A stretch of DNA of 64,000 bases from Candidatus Poribacteria bacterium (GCA_022827055.1 JAJDTR010000140.1:37917-101916), one strand, 5' to 3'; positions 10,181 to 19,831 are shown, numbered from the stretch's first letter. Notes: generated from the sequence alone by a model not told the origin. Program-made: numbers and translations.

Positions 10181-10591
10181 GGTTAGTCCGATCTACGCAC
10201 ATGGTTTGAACTGAATAGTAGCGGTTGACTGAGAAAACTGCAAGAGGATATAAACCAACACCAACACTGAAACTACGCTACATCTTTGTGCCGGCGAGTC
10301 CCGTTCCAGTCGGTCTTTCATACCGGCTAGCGACACCTATTTATACGAGATTGATACCAGTAATACGCCTCAGCCCACTAGCTTTCATTTGCCGGTATAA
10401 GATATCTCCACATTTAACGCAAATAACGCAAAAAGTCGCGGCGAGTTTTCCAATCATTGCTCTGCCTCTGTAGCCACACCCCCTTGCTAACGTGTGTCCG
10501 TTATCCTACCAAGTGCCTGTCCTAACCTTGGAATACGGTTGGTATCGTGAACTGAAGTGGGCGCATCATTTCGGCCGACTCAAATGAACCT
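10181..10591. other. Intergenic stretch without a recognisable gene
   Basis: About 410 bp. I looked for a HicA-like toxin frame ahead of the HicB-like gene and found none. An 82-codon frame at 10225-10473 has no recognisable features. No terminator is evident. Confidence 0.4.
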
Positions 10592-10807
10592 ATGCAGTAC
10601 CTTGTCATTATTGAAAAAGGCGAGAACAGTTACGGTGCCTATGTACCGGACCTACCGGGCTGTGTTGCAGTAGGTAAAACGAAGACTAAGGTGCACAGAT
10701 TGATTGCGGAAGCGATTCAATTTCATATCGAAGGTTTGCGAGAAGATGGTGATGTCGTTACTCCTCCAACGTCAACAGCCGCATTTATTGATGTCACTAC
10801 GAGCTAA
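10592..10807 (+). CDS. HicB-like antitoxin, without visible HicA partner
   Basis: A 71-residue protein with the HicB partial RNase-H fold pattern. A first beta strand MQYLVIIEKGENSYGAYVPD is followed by LPGCVAVGKT, then a helix containing EAIQFHIEGLREDGD and a C-terminal TPPTS. It lacks the C-terminal DNA-binding extension of longer HicB proteins. In complete systems it neutralises HicA, a small double-stranded-RNA-binding mRNA interferase, but no HicA frame lies within 400 bp either side. It may be a solitary HicB-like protein or the remnant of a pair. No strong ribosome-binding site is visible. Confidence 0.8.
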   Translation: MQYLVIIEKGENSYGAYVPDLPGCVAVGKTKTKVHRLIAEAIQFHIEGLREDGDVVTPPTSTAAFIDVTTS

Positions 10808-10864
10808 CAGAGGGTTGTGCGAGCCGAGAATAGCCAATCTGGTAACACAATGTAGGAATATCAA

Positions 10865-10900
10865 GGGATATCTATCGCGTTTTCTTCCACTCGCTTGATT
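10865..10900 (-). repeat. Dispersed intergenic repeat, copy 1
   Basis: Read on the minus strand it gives AATCAAGCGAGTGGA, then GCGATAGATATCCC. It matches the family consensus GATCAAGCGA-N-GATA-N-GAGYGCGATAG-AGATCC seen at four other places in the window. Confidence 0.6.
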
Positions 10901-10998
10901 GCTTCTACCGGGGTATTCAACAATCCATTTCAATCATCTCAAAACTATGTTCGTCACACACTGACTCACGCAGAGTATGACAAAGGGAGATGGAAGAA

Positions 10999-11397
10999 AT
11001 GAGCGTGGTTCCGGATGATATTCAATTACACTGGCGTGTTGTGCAGCCGCTTTTTTCCATTCGAAATGAAAACGAATACAATCTGGCAATTGAGCGGTTG
11101 AACGCACTTATTGACGAAATCGGCACCAATGAACAACATCCCTTGTATGAATTGCTTGATACGCTGGGAACAGTCATACACGCCTATGAAGAGAAGCATT
11201 ACCCCATGCCGGAGTGCAGCGGCGTCGAGATATTTCAGCATTTGATGGAGGAGCATCAACTTGAGCACTCAGACTTTCCAGAGTTAGGAACATCAGACGT
11301 TATTTTGGAGATTCTTGATGGCAAGCGCGAGCTTACTGCCAAGCACCTTCACGCGTTAGCGACAAGATTTCATGTGTCGCCATCCGTGTTCGTGTGA
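10999..11397 (+). CDS. HigA-type antitoxin / XRE-like transcription regulator, without visible toxin
   Basis: A 132-residue protein. The C-terminal half contains a helix-turn-helix of the HigA/ImmA-associated kind: a region with GVEIFQHLMEEHQLEHSDFP, then DVILEILDGKRELTAKHLHA and the end FHVSPSVFV. The N-terminal half, YNLAIERLNALIDEIG and HPLYELLDTLGTVIHAYEEK, is the usual HigA2-type helical extension. Normally the partner HigB, a ribosome-dependent RNase of about 100 residues, is encoded just upstream; here the 190 bp upstream has no such gene. GGGAG about 9 nt before favours the ATG at 10999 over the one at 10990. Confidence 0.8.
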   Translation: MSVVPDDIQLHWRVVQPLFSIRNENEYNLAIERLNALIDEIGTNEQHPLYELLDTLGTVIHAYEEKHYPMPECSGVEIFQHLMEEHQLEHSDFPELGTSDVILEILDGKRELTAKHLHALATRFHVSPSVFV

Positions 11398-11501
11398 ACT
11401 CTCTCAACATATTGACGCCTGGACAGCCGCCGAATCAAGAAAAAAGATGAATTCGGACAACTTTAAACCCTGGGTTTCCAAATAACACGAATGTCAGACA
11501 G

Positions 11502-12794
11502 ATGAATATAGACACAGCTAGAATCGAGGCAAAGGGCGGCAAGGGAGGAAACGGCTGCATCAGTTTCCGACGGGAGAAATTTGTGCCCCGCGGCGGTCCT
11601 AACGGCGGCGACGGCGGAGGCGGCGGGAGTGTCGTTCTTGAAGCGGCGGAAGGGATGAGTACGTTAATTGACTTGAGACACAACCCGCTTCAAGCCGCTG
11701 ACGACGGCAAGCACGGCACGGGAAAAGAGATGCACGGGGCAGACGCCCCCGACCGAATCGTCCGAGTTCCCCGCGGTACCATTGTACGAAATGCCGAAGG
11801 AGGAGAGATTCTCGCCGACTTAACAGCCGCCAAGCAACGTATCGTCGTGGCACGCGGAGGCATAGGCGGAAAAGGAAACGCCCGATTCAAAAGTAGTATC
11901 TTCCAGACACCGCGCGTGGCGGAAAAGGGAGAACCCGGCGAAGAGCGAGTCATCGAACTTGAAGTCAAGCTAATTGCGGATGTCGGGCTGGTCGGATACC
12001 CTAACGCCGGAAAGTCGACTCTGTTAGGACGGGTTTCATCGGCAAAACCGAAAATAGCTCCCTATCCATTCACTACGCTCGCTCCCAATCTCGGCGTCGT
12101 GAGAATAGACGCCGAACGCAACTTTGTAATGGCGGACATCCCGGGATTAATAGAAGGCGCGCACGAAGGAGCTGGGCTGGGCCACGATTTCCTGCGGCAT
12201 ATTGAACGGACAAAGATGCTGGTTCACGTCATTGATGCGGCCGCGATTGACGGTCGGGACCCGATTGCCGACTATGAAAAACTTAACGCGGAACTTGAGG
12301 GGCACGACAAACGCTTGATCGAACTTCCACAGTTGATAGTATTGAACAAAATGGATGTGCCCGACGCCCAAACCAACTTGCCGCAAATCCAGCGTTACTT
12401 TGAAAAACGCAAACTTTTCCCGATTTCTGCTGTCACCGGTGAGGGTACCGGGGGGTTAATCCGTGCAACATATCACTGTTTGCAGGAGCTGAATGAAAAG
12501 AACAGAAATGATGAATTCCCATTTGAAGAATTGGAACTCTCACTTGCCAAACCGCGGGGGCGGTTTGAATTAACCCGGGACGGAAATCGTTTTGTCGTGG
12601 CTGGGGACGAACCTCGTCGTGCGGTTTTGATGACGGACATGGAAAACGATCAAGCGCTGATCCTGCTCCATCGTAAACTGAAAAAGATGGGACTTATGAA
12701 TGCGCTGAACAAGGCAGGAATTAAGGAAGGAGATACGGTTCAGATTGATGAATTCGAGTTTGCGTACAGCACCAGTGGAATCGACGTCGGATAG
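11502..12794 (+). CDS. obg: Obg family GTPase (ObgE/CgtA)
   Basis: A 430-residue protein with all three Obg parts. The glycine-rich Obg fold (1-158) includes GGKGGNGCISFRREKFVPRG. The GTPase domain has GYPNAGKST (about 165), DIPGLIEGA (about 211) and NKMD (about 286). The C-terminal OCT domain starts near 350. It associates with the 50S subunit and couples ribosome assembly to growth and stress signals. Its 3' end overlaps the proB start. The weak Shine-Dalgarno is not unusual for this window. Length and motifs are those of an intact gene. Confidence 0.97.
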   Translation: MNIDTARIEAKGGKGGNGCISFRREKFVPRGGPNGGDGGGGGSVVLEAAEGMSTLIDLRHNPLQAADDGKHGTGKEMHGADAPDRIVRVPRGTIVRNAEGGEILADLTAAKQRIVVARGGIGGKGNARFKSSIFQTPRVAEKGEPGEERVIELEVKLIADVGLVGYPNAGKSTLLGRVSSAKPKIAPYPFTTLAPNLGVVRIDAERNFVMADIPGLIEGAHEGAGLGHDFLRHIERTKMLVHVIDAAAIDGRDPIADYEKLNAELEGHDKRLIELPQLIVLNKMDVPDAQTNLPQIQRYFEKRKLFPISAVTGEGTGGLIRATYHCLQELNEKNRNDEFPFEELELSLAKPRGRFELTRDGNRFVVAGDEPRRAVLMTDMENDQALILLHRKLKKMGLMNALNKAGIKEGDTVQIDEFEFAYSTSGIDVG

Positions 12795-13917
12795 TCACAG
12801 AGATCGACTATCCGACGTGAAGCGCGTCGTTGTAAAGGTCGGCAGTAGCACCATCTCGCGGGGATTTGAATTAAATGATGGCGCCCTAGATAGGCTAGTC
12901 GACGATTTAGCCCGCGTCAAGAGGTCGGGCAAAGAGGTCATCCTTGTTACATCGGGCGCTATTGCCGCCGGGGTGGGCACACTCGGCCTTTCAAGTCGTC
13001 CCCGGACGATTCCCGGATTGCAGGCGGCGGCAGCCGTAGGCCAGAGCCGGTTGATGCACGCCTATGAAGACCGATTCCAAGAGTACGGCGAGATGGCGGC
13101 GATGATTCTCCTGACACAGGAGGATTTCAACAATCGCAAACGCTACATCCATATCACCAACACTCTTAACACGCTGCTGCAACTTGGCACAGTGCCCATC
13201 ATCAACGAGAATGACACCGTAGCGGTGGAAGAGATTAAGGTCGGTGACAACGACACATTGTCAGCCCACGTCACCAACTTGGCAGATGCCGATCTGCTGG
13301 TTATTTTGTCTGATCAAACCGGTTTCTTCACGGCCGATCCACGTAAGCATTCACATTCGCAGTTTGTCGACGTTGTTCCCGTTATTACGGAAGATATTAG
13401 GAAGGCTGCGGGCAGGGCGGGTTCCCAAGGCGGCACAGGCGGGATGATTACGAAGGTGCAAGCCGCAGAAATTGTCACGGGTTCTGGTGAGATGATGGTG
13501 CTGGCAGATGGGAAAGAACGCGATGTTGTCAGCCGTATTCTCAGCGGCGAAAACATTGGCACGCTCTTTCTGCCGCAAACGCAGAAATCGTCTCGAAAAC
13601 GGTGGATTGCCTATTCGCGTCCGCCCAAGGGGAGACTGCTCGTAGATAATGGAGCACGAAATGCTCTCGTAGATCGCGGAAAAAGCCTACTCGCATCGGG
13701 AGTGCGCGGTGTGGAAGGCGAGTTTGAATACGGAGATACCGTCTCATGCCTTGATGAGAACCGGGATGAATTTGGCCGTGGGTTGGTGAATTATAACACC
13801 GAGGATATAGCTAAGATTATCGGAAAACGGACGAGCGAGATTGAAAGAATCCTTGGAGCACGCTATTATGATGAGGTGATTCATCGAGACAATCTGGTGC
13901 TGATGGAGCAGACGTGA
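12748..13917 (+). CDS. proB: Glutamate 5-kinase with C-terminal PUA domain
   Basis: A 389-residue enzyme catalysing ATP-dependent phosphorylation of glutamate, the first step of proline synthesis. The amino-acid-kinase domain starts VVVKVGSSTISRG and includes LVTSGAIAAGVG, LLTQEDFNNRKRYIHI and NENDTVAVEEIKVGDNDTLS. GGTGGMITKVQAAEI is the nucleotide-side motif. The PUA domain covers about residues 300-380. The ATG at 12748 overlaps obg by 47 nt with GGAG about 12 nt upstream. A GTG at 12817 is an alternative that would remove a 23-residue tail not conserved in the family. proA follows, separated only by a small gene. Confidence 0.95.
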   Translation: MNSSLRTAPVESTSDSHRDRLSDVKRVVVKVGSSTISRGFELNDGALDRLVDDLARVKRSGKEVILVTSGAIAAGVGTLGLSSRPRTIPGLQAAAAVGQSRLMHAYEDRFQEYGEMAAMILLTQEDFNNRKRYIHITNTLNTLLQLGTVPIINENDTVAVEEIKVGDNDTLSAHVTNLADADLLVILSDQTGFFTADPRKHSHSQFVDVVPVITEDIRKAAGRAGSQGGTGGMITKVQAAEIVTGSGEMMVLADGKERDVVSRILSGENIGTLFLPQTQKSSRKRWIAYSRPPKGRLLVDNGARNALVDRGKSLLASGVRGVEGEFEYGDTVSCLDENRDEFGRGLVNYNTEDIAKIIGKRTSEIERILGARYYDEVIHRDNLVLMEQT

Positions 13918-13955
13918 AACATCGTAAGTAGTATATGTCGAAAGGGTACTGAATC

Positions 13956-14159
13956 ATGGAATCATTGACGATCCAAACGACGGACTCCGAAGCCGCAATA
14001 CGCCTCATTCGTTCCGGTCTCCTCAAAGAGGCTGCCTTTTTGCGTTTGGGTATCGAAAAGACGACACTGACTTTGGTAGAGTGGGAAGGTGAAATTGAAG
14101 TTCTATACCGCTTGGAAGAAAATGTGAAACAGATTGATGAATTGAAAGTATGCAAATAA
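13956..14159 (+). CDS. Small hypothetical protein between proB and proA
   Basis: A 67-residue frame of unknown function, starting MESLTIQTTDSEAAIRLIRS and rich in Glu/Lys, with no signal peptide or membrane helix. It has an AAAGGG about 10 nt before the ATG. It fills the proB-proA interval and lies on the same strand, so it would be co-transcribed with proline biosynthesis genes. The alternating hydrophobic pattern (TLTLVEWEGEIEVLYRLEEN) looks protein-like with likely beta strands. No family recognised. Confidence 0.5.
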   Translation: MESLTIQTTDSEAAIRLIRSGLLKEAAFLRLGIEKTTLTLVEWEGEIEVLYRLEENVKQIDELKVCK

Positions 14160-14243
14160 CGGATTACTTTGACCAATTTAATCTCGATTCGCGACGTTCC
14201 GAGCAATCAGATGTTGATAAAATCCCTATAAGGAGATAACTAG

Positions 14244-15506
14244 GTGAGTCAAACAATTCACGAAATGGTAGAATCCAAAGCACGAACCGCAAAGGCTGCG
14301 ATGCGCCAACTTTCCAAGACATCCTCAGATGTGCGCAATCGCGCGCTCATCGCAATGGCGGAAAACATAATCCGGTTCAAGGACAAAATTCGGGATGCGA
14401 ATGAAGTTGATTTGAAAGCTGGACACGATACCGGGCTTGCCGGCCCCCTGATAAGTCGACTTGCGCTCGACGACAAAAAGATTGAAAGAATGGCGGACAA
14501 CCTCAGGCAGGTTGCCGCATTGCCCGATCCAATCGGCGAGATTATGCACATGGGTGAACGCCCGAATGGGCTAAAGATTGGTACGGTTCGCGTCCCGATC
14601 GGCGTCATCGGGGTTATCTACGAATCGCGCCCGGATGTCACGGTCGAGGTCTCCGCTTTGTGCGTCAAGTCGGGGAACGGTGTTATCCTGCGAGGCGGAT
14701 CGGAAGCCATCCATTCAAACACAGCGCTTGCCAACATATTGATTGAGACGGCAGAAAGGGAAGGCGTAGTAGGCGCAATACAATTCGTCGAAATTACGGA
14801 TCGGCAGGCGGTACGGGAGATGATCTCAATGTCCGACCACATCGACCTCATCGTACCGCGCGGCAGCCAAGAGTTCATCCGCCAAATCATGAAAAACTCC
14901 GATATTGCCGTCGTGGGGCATGCGGATGGAATCTGCCATGTGTACGTCGATGGGGCAGCCGACCTCAACATGGCTGAAAACATCTGCATTAATGCCAAGA
15001 TAGGCTATAAAGTTGCCGTGTGCAATGCAATGGAAACACTGTTAGTTCATGCGTCAGTCGCGCCGAAATTCCTTCCGTCAATGTGTGAAAAATTTGAGGA
15101 TGAAGGCGTGGTGCTGCGGGGGTGCGAGGAAACGCAGAAGTTGTATCCCAACGCTAAACCCGCAACCGAAGAAGATTGGCGAACGGAGTATCTGGATGAG
15201 AAATTGTCGATTCGGGTTGTTCCCGACTTTGATCGGGCGGTGGATCACATCGAAACCTACGGCTCGCACCACTCCGACGCAATCGTCACCGAGAGTTACG
15301 CAAACTCGCAACGGTTTCTAAAAGAGGTCGATTCGGCGGCTGTGTATGTCAACGCGAGCACCTGTTTCACCGACGGTTATGAGTTTGGACTTGGCGCAGA
15401 GGTTGGCATCAGCACGCAGAAACTCCATTGTCGAGGGCCCATGGGGCTTGAAGGACTGACGAGTTACAAATACATCGTCTATGGAAACGGACAAGTGCGT
15501 ACCTAA
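14244..15506 (+). CDS. proA: Gamma-glutamyl phosphate reductase
   Basis: A 420-residue NADPH-dependent enzyme of the aldehyde-dehydrogenase fold, making glutamate-5-semialdehyde in proline synthesis. Diagnostic motifs are IGVIGVIYESRPDVTVE, GNGVILRGGSEA, VPRGSQEFI and the catalytic-Cys segment VAVCNAMETLLVH (Cys about 259). The C-terminal EFGLGAEVGISTQKLHCRGP is also typical. It begins at a GTG with GGAGATAA 7-8 nt upstream. It completes the pathway with proB; proC is not in the window. Confidence 0.97.
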   Translation: MSQTIHEMVESKARTAKAAMRQLSKTSSDVRNRALIAMAENIIRFKDKIRDANEVDLKAGHDTGLAGPLISRLALDDKKIERMADNLRQVAALPDPIGEIMHMGERPNGLKIGTVRVPIGVIGVIYESRPDVTVEVSALCVKSGNGVILRGGSEAIHSNTALANILIETAEREGVVGAIQFVEITDRQAVREMISMSDHIDLIVPRGSQEFIRQIMKNSDIAVVGHADGICHVYVDGAADLNMAENICINAKIGYKVAVCNAMETLLVHASVAPKFLPSMCEKFEDEGVVLRGCEETQKLYPNAKPATEEDWRTEYLDEKLSIRVVPDFDRAVDHIETYGSHHSDAIVTESYANSQRFLKEVDSAAVYVNASTCFTDGYEFGLGAEVGISTQKLHCRGPMGLEGLTSYKYIVYGNGQVRT

Positions 15507-15595
15507 GAAGGCTCGTTGAGAACCGTGGGGTTCTCGGTGGGAACTTCGCAAAAGATTGGCGATAGGGGCCAACAATCGTTGACCCCTGCACTGTA

Positions 15596-15621
15596 GAATT
15601 TGCCTGTGCTGAGGCAAATTC
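15596..15621. repeat. Perfect 10-bp hairpin between convergent genes
   Basis: GAATTTGCCT (15596-15605) and AGGCAAATTC (15612-15621) pair perfectly over a 6-nt loop. It lies between the convergent proA and dehydrogenase genes and may act as a bidirectional terminator, though it has no strong T-tract. A second stem GAGAACC/GGTTCTC lies at 15518-15535. Confidence 0.55.
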
Positions 15622-15669
15622 TCATATCCCACATGCCGAGAGAATCTGAACAATGCACCTCTGGACCAG

Positions 15670-16578
15670 CTAATCCGCTCGCCCACCGGACATCTGCTCC
15701 AGCGCCAGCGTCAGTGCGTGTGTTCCAAGGCGGCCATACCCTTGGGCTTGCACGGAAACGTACAGTTGATGGACGAGGGCAAGCCCCGGAAGGCTTAATC
15801 CCATCTTCTTGGACTCATCAAGAGCGATTCCCATGTCTTTGATAAAATGCTCGACGAAGAAGCCTGGGTCGAAATTGCGCTTGAGAACCCGCGGTGCCAA
15901 GTTGTCAAGTGTCCAACAGGCAGCGGCACCCCCGCCAATCGACGATAACATCGTCTCCAGATCCAATCCCGCTTTGTGACCGTAGAGAAGGGACTCACAG
16001 ACCCCAATCATAGTTCCCGCCACAACAATCTGGTTGCACATCTTTGTGTGCTGACCAGCGCCTGCTACTCCTTGATGCACGATGCTTTTTCCCATCGCTT
16101 CAAAAAGAGGCATAATCGATTCAACGGCGTCCTCGTCACCGCCGACCATAATTGATAGACGGGCTTCTCGCGCACCGACATCTCCGCCCGACACGGGAGC
16201 GTCAACAGACGCTATCCCCTGTGCCTTGGCTTGGTCGTAAATTTCCTTCGCCAACGAAGGTTCGGTCGTCGTCATGTCAACAATAATACTGCCAGACTTC
16301 GCCCCCTTGAGGATACCATTTTCGCCCAAATATACGTCGCGAACGTCCGGCGGAAAGCCGACAATTGTGAAGATAACATCGGACACGGCGGCGACCTCGC
16401 GTGAGGAATCCGCCCATGCGGCACCGGCGTCAAGCAATGGTTGCGTTCGTTCCTTCGTACGGTTGTACACAGTTGCCGAATATCCGGAATCCATAAGATG
16501 CTGGCACATCCAACGCCCCATTACGCCGGTGCCTACCCATCCGATTTTGGTTTCGCCGGGTGCTACAGTGATACTCAT
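15670..16578 (-). CDS. NAD(P)-dependent beta-hydroxyacid dehydrogenase (3-hydroxyisobutyrate/tartronate-semialdehyde reductase family)
   Basis: A 302-residue enzyme. The N-terminal Rossmann motif is [21 protein letters not shown], split here as [10 protein letters not shown] then RWMCQHL. The substrate-binding motif is [11 protein letters not shown] (about 124-134). The catalytic Lys lies in [12 protein letters not shown] (about 171). The C-terminal helical domain is complete. Family members oxidise or reduce 3-hydroxy acids such as 3-hydroxyisobutyrate, D-glycerate or 2-hydroxy-3-oxopropionate, and the exact substrate is not decidable from sequence. AAGGAGACAAATT precedes the ATG, a strong ribosome-binding site. 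It is convergent with proA. Confidence 0.9.
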   Translation of the reverse strand: MSITVAPGETKIGWVGTGVMGRWMCQHLMDSGYSATVYNRTKERTQPLLDAGAAWADSSREVAAVSDVIFTIVGFPPDVRDVYLGENGILKGAKSGSIIVDMTTTEPSLAKEIYDQAKAQGIASVDAPVSGGDVGAREARLSIMVGGDEDAVESIMPLFEAMGKSIVHQGVAGAGQHTKMCNQIVVAGTMIGVCESLLYGHKAGLDLETMLSSIGGGAAACWTLDNLAPRVLKRNFDPGFFVEHFIKDMGIALDESKKMGLSLPGLALVHQLYVSVQAQGYGRLGTHALTLALEQMSGGRAD

Positions 16579-16833
16579 AATTTGTCTCCTTTGAGGTTCA
16601 TATTTTCAAGATGTGGGTTACCATGAGATGCCAATTCGACTTTTGGGCAAGAATGCGGCATAGCGTGAACTTTACCACTCACATGCTATAAATTATATCC
16701 TATTCCATCCCACCGCGATTTACTCACGTCAGACTATCTTGCATGTTAGGTCGTACGCATTTGCACTCTATTAAGGGAACGCAAATCGGCGTTCCATTCA
16801 TTGCGCAAATTCAAACTTGGGCGCAACATTAAA

Positions 16834-17462
16834 TCAAAGCCAGCCGTTATCTGAGTACCAACGGGCGGTCTTTTTGATTCTCTTTTCGATCGGAAATTTG
16901 GCACAATAGCCAATTTCCTTTTCTGCCTTGATGCTGTCGCGAAGTCCGTAAACCGCGGGCGGATGATTGTTATAGACAACCGATCTACATACTCGCGGGC
17001 GATCGTCTCGCCCATGAGTTTACTTTTTCCATAATCTGTCAGCGGCTGAGGTGGCATGTCCTCGGATATCTGCTTGCCATCCGGGCTTGAGCCGCTTGTC
17101 GCCAAGCTGCTGCAGTAGAGGAAGCGAGTTATGCCGCAATCCTCTGCCAAACACGCCTCAATCAAGCGCTTTGTCGCTCTTGCATTCGCCCAGTCGTATT
17201 CATCAGCATTGATCGCCTTGGTCAAACCGGCAAGGTGAAAGACGATGTCAACGCCCCGCAGCGATGGTATTGGCAAATCAGGATTGACAAGGTCAGCGGT
17301 TACTAGTTGAATTTGCGGCGATCCCCCGTCAAGGAACCGTTGCAGCCACCGCAGATTGCTCGTTTTCCGGACCGTGCACGTTACCTGATAACCAAAATCC
17401 GCTAGCAGTTCCACCAAATGGCTGCCTATGAAGTCGGTGCCACCAGCCACAAAAGCACGCAT
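16834..17462 (-). pseudogene. NAD-dependent epimerase/dehydratase, internally deleted and frameshifted
   Basis: The N-terminal about 170 residues are a normal extended-SDR epimerase: a GGTDFIGSHL nucleotide motif, HLAGLTKA, the Ser of YCSSLATSG and the YGKSK catalytic pair. After ITIIRP the annotated frame turns into nonsense (RFTDFATASRQKRK). Shifting by one base recovers AVYGLRDSIKAE and then EKEIGYCAKFPIEK and ARWYSDNGWL, which is the expected extreme C-terminus. About 120-130 residues normally between AVYG and the final helices are missing. So the gene has both a frameshift and a central deletion and is almost certainly inactive. The remnant ends at the stop at 16834. GAGGTG precedes the ATG. 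Confidence 0.75.
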
Positions 17463-17540
17463 AGTGAATTCACCTCAAAGTTGCATTCTTGGTGATATGT
17501 CGCCGTCCAGTTAGGAAGACGTGTTAACTGGTTTCTTCGT

Positions 17541-18593
17541 CTACGTTTCCTTGTCAGATTGCCAATCCAGGTCCTTCGCAAGTTGGGAAACCAGAACAAT
17601 GCCTCCAACGACAACACCGCAATAGGTGGTGAAAAACCGAGTCAATAACGAATACAATCCGCCCGTATGTCCAACCAATAGGTTCCCCATAAAGATAACG
17701 GTCAAGACTTCAGCAATTCCGCTTGCACCCGGGCTGGGCGCAAACAGTGTGACGAAGTGTAAAATGGATTGTATTGCGATTACATGCCAGAAAGGCGCGT
17801 CTCCCCCCAACGCTCGAACGATGACATATCCACCCGTGAATCGACTTGCATAAATCCCCGCTGTGCACAAGAAACTGGCGACACAAACTAATTTGTGATC
17901 AGTAATGAACATTCGCGTGTACGTTGCGTGTTCCGTGATGAGTTTGTCAAGCGTCGTAACCAGTCGATTGAGCACCTTTGTGGCGAAGTGGAACCCTCGT
18001 CGATCAGGAAATCGTATAAGTGTCAGCGGAATGAGGAAAACTTTCGGCTTCACTGCCATGAGGAGAAAAAACGAAAGGAAAAGCGCGAACATCAGGAGAG
18101 TATATCGACTAACAAGCGTGATACCCTTGGGAACGAAGTCTGGCGCTTGCCACGCTACGTAAGCGGCGGAAAGGAAAAGGAATATAAGTGTTCCGGTGAA
18201 AGAGATAATCCCCGCAGTAATACAGCCAGCTACCGGCACTCCAACGCGACTGCAAATGTATATGTGACCCACACCGCCAGTTTGAAAAGGTGTGATGCCT
18301 CCCACGCAGATAGTTGCCAAATTCGCGCGAATACTATCAAGGAAGCTGAGTCGAGTTGTCATCTCCCGACAGAAGAGGTGGATACGTGCTCCCCCAAACA
18401 ACCAATCCACGAGCATGCAAAGTGCAGCCAAGAGAATAAATTCCACCCGCATCGACAGAATGTGGGTGCCAATATCTTGAGTTCCACTCCACAAAAAACT
18501 GGCACATAGTCCGACAACCGTGCAAAGCCCGAAAAATACGAATCCGCGCGTGAAATTTTTTCGGCTAAGGGATCGACTCAAGAACTCTTGCAT
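17541..18593 (-). CDS. Lysylphosphatidylglycerol-synthase-like TM protein (UPF0104/flippase-like)
   Basis: A 350-residue integral membrane protein with about 8-9 hydrophobic helices. It has the UPF0104/LPG_synthase_TM pattern: an early VGLCASFLW helix, the segment RANLATICVGGITPFQTGG, and near the end LFAPSPGASGIAEV, the family's most conserved motif (here with P-SPGASG). In MprF this domain flips aminoacyl lipids. Stand-alone members are of uncertain substrate and often sit beside glycosyltransferase or sugar genes. It is directly upstream (78 bp) of the decayed epimerase on the same strand, so they probably once formed an operon. Confidence 0.85.
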   Translation of the reverse strand: MQEFLSRSLSRKNFTRGFVFFGLCTVVGLCASFLWSGTQDIGTHILSMRVEFILLAALCMLVDWLFGGARIHLFCREMTTRLSFLDSIRANLATICVGGITPFQTGGVGHIYICSRVGVPVAGCITAGIISFTGTLIFLFLSAAYVAWQAPDFVPKGITLVSRYTLLMFALFLSFFLLMAVKPKVFLIPLTLIRFPDRRGFHFATKVLNRLVTTLDKLITEHATYTRMFITDHKLVCVASFLCTAGIYASRFTGGYVIVRALGGDAPFWHVIAIQSILHFVTLFAPSPGASGIAEVLTVIFMGNLLVGHTGGLYSLLTRFFTTYCGVVVGGIVLVSQLAKDLDWQSDKET

Positions 18594-18723
18594 TGACCAC
18601 TCAATGGGCTCCTTCCAGACATATCGCTGCCTCCGAATTTGCTCGACTTATGCTCCTGAATCAATCTTGAACATGGGAACCAGTTCCCCAAGACACTTGA
18701 TTTTGCCAATAATTCCTCCGTCA

Positions 18724-19563
18724 CTAAACAATTTCCAGGTCCAGACTAATATCTAGCGGTATCGCTGAGTGTGTTAGTGCGCCGACGGAAATGAGGTCCA
18801 CACCCGTACTGGCGACCGCTTCAACCTTGTCTAACGTCATCCCTCCCGACGCTTCAGTGATGGCTCTGCCAGCGACCTTCGCGACAGCAGCCTCCATTAA
18901 GTTGACCGGCATGTTGTCGAACAATAAAATATCGGCTTTGGCTTGCAGGGCTTCTTCAACCTGATCCAAGGTTTCCACTTCAATCTCAATCTTTGAGGTA
19001 TGCGGTGCGGCAGATCGAGCTCGTTCCATAGCTTGAGCAACACCTCCGGCGGCAATAATATGGTTGTCCTTTATCAGAATTCCGTCGTAAAGGCCAAACC
19101 GATGATTATACCCACCGCCAACTCGGACGGCATATTTTTGGATAGTCCGCCAACCTGCGGTTGTTTTACGAGTGTCTACGATTTTAACAGGATAACCTTT
19201 GGTGGCAGTGACAAACTGTGAGGTTAATGTCGCCGTACCCGATAGACGCTGGAGGAAGTTGAGAACGATACGCTCAGCAGTGAGAATCGATGTTGCGGCA
19301 CCTTCTGCGCTCGCTATTGGTGTCATGCTTTGTACGGACTCGCCGTCTTTGACAAGTGTTCGAAACTGGAGAAACGGGTCAATTTTTCCAAAAACCCGTT
19401 TCGCAATCGGCAATCCGGCTATGACACCACCGTTTTGCACAACAATAGTCCCTTTCGCATTCGCGGTGTTTTCGATTGTAGATTGAGTGGTAATATCGCC
19501 TGAGCCGACATCCTCTACGAGCGCCAACTCAATCAGCGGGTCGATTAACCGAAAGTTCAACAT
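18724..19563 (-). CDS. nadC: Nicotinate-nucleotide diphosphorylase (carboxylating)
   Basis: A 279-residue quinolinate phosphoribosyltransferase, which converts quinolinate and PRPP to nicotinate mononucleotide in de novo NAD synthesis. Motifs are ALVEDVGSGDITT at the N-terminus, ERIVLNFLQRLSGTAT, the PRPP/substrate segment VDTRKTTAGWR, GGGYNHRFGLYDGILIKDNH and the C-terminal DLISVGALTHS. Length is standard. It is not next to nadA or nadB, at least inside this window. The weak Shine-Dalgarno leaves the exact start open by a few codons, but the ATG at 19563 agrees with family length. Confidence 0.96.
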   Translation of the reverse strand: MLNFRLIDPLIELALVEDVGSGDITTQSTIENTANAKGTIVVQNGGVIAGLPIAKRVFGKIDPFLQFRTLVKDGESVQSMTPIASAEGAATSILTAERIVLNFLQRLSGTATLTSQFVTATKGYPVKIVDTRKTTAGWRTIQKYAVRVGGGYNHRFGLYDGILIKDNHIIAAGGVAQAMERARSAAPHTSKIEIEVETLDQVEEALQAKADILLFDNMPVNLMEAAVAKVAGRAITEASGGMTLDKVEAVASTGVDLISVGALTHSAIPLDISLDLEIV

Positions 19564-19831
19564 GTGTGTGTATTCTATCCAACGAATTCGCCGTTAAGTT
19601 GGTTAATGTTAAAAGAAAGGAGAAATCCGGACATGCGATGCCCATAGGATTCAGCCGCAGTTTTCCTCTGCGACTCGCTACACCTTACGGCTATGGATAC
19701 CAACAATCCATGACACTTGGAGAATTTCCAGACGAAAATTTCTCACTCCTCCGCCTGCCAAGAACCCCGCGGACAGCGTCTATCCCCATTTTCACACGTC
19801 GAAATCACTGTAATCCGCCCCATGGGAGTAC

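Noticed and set aside
11502..11690. Glycine-codon-rich stretch in obg as a repeat or low-complexity element
   Set aside because: It is the normal glycine-rich Obg fold.
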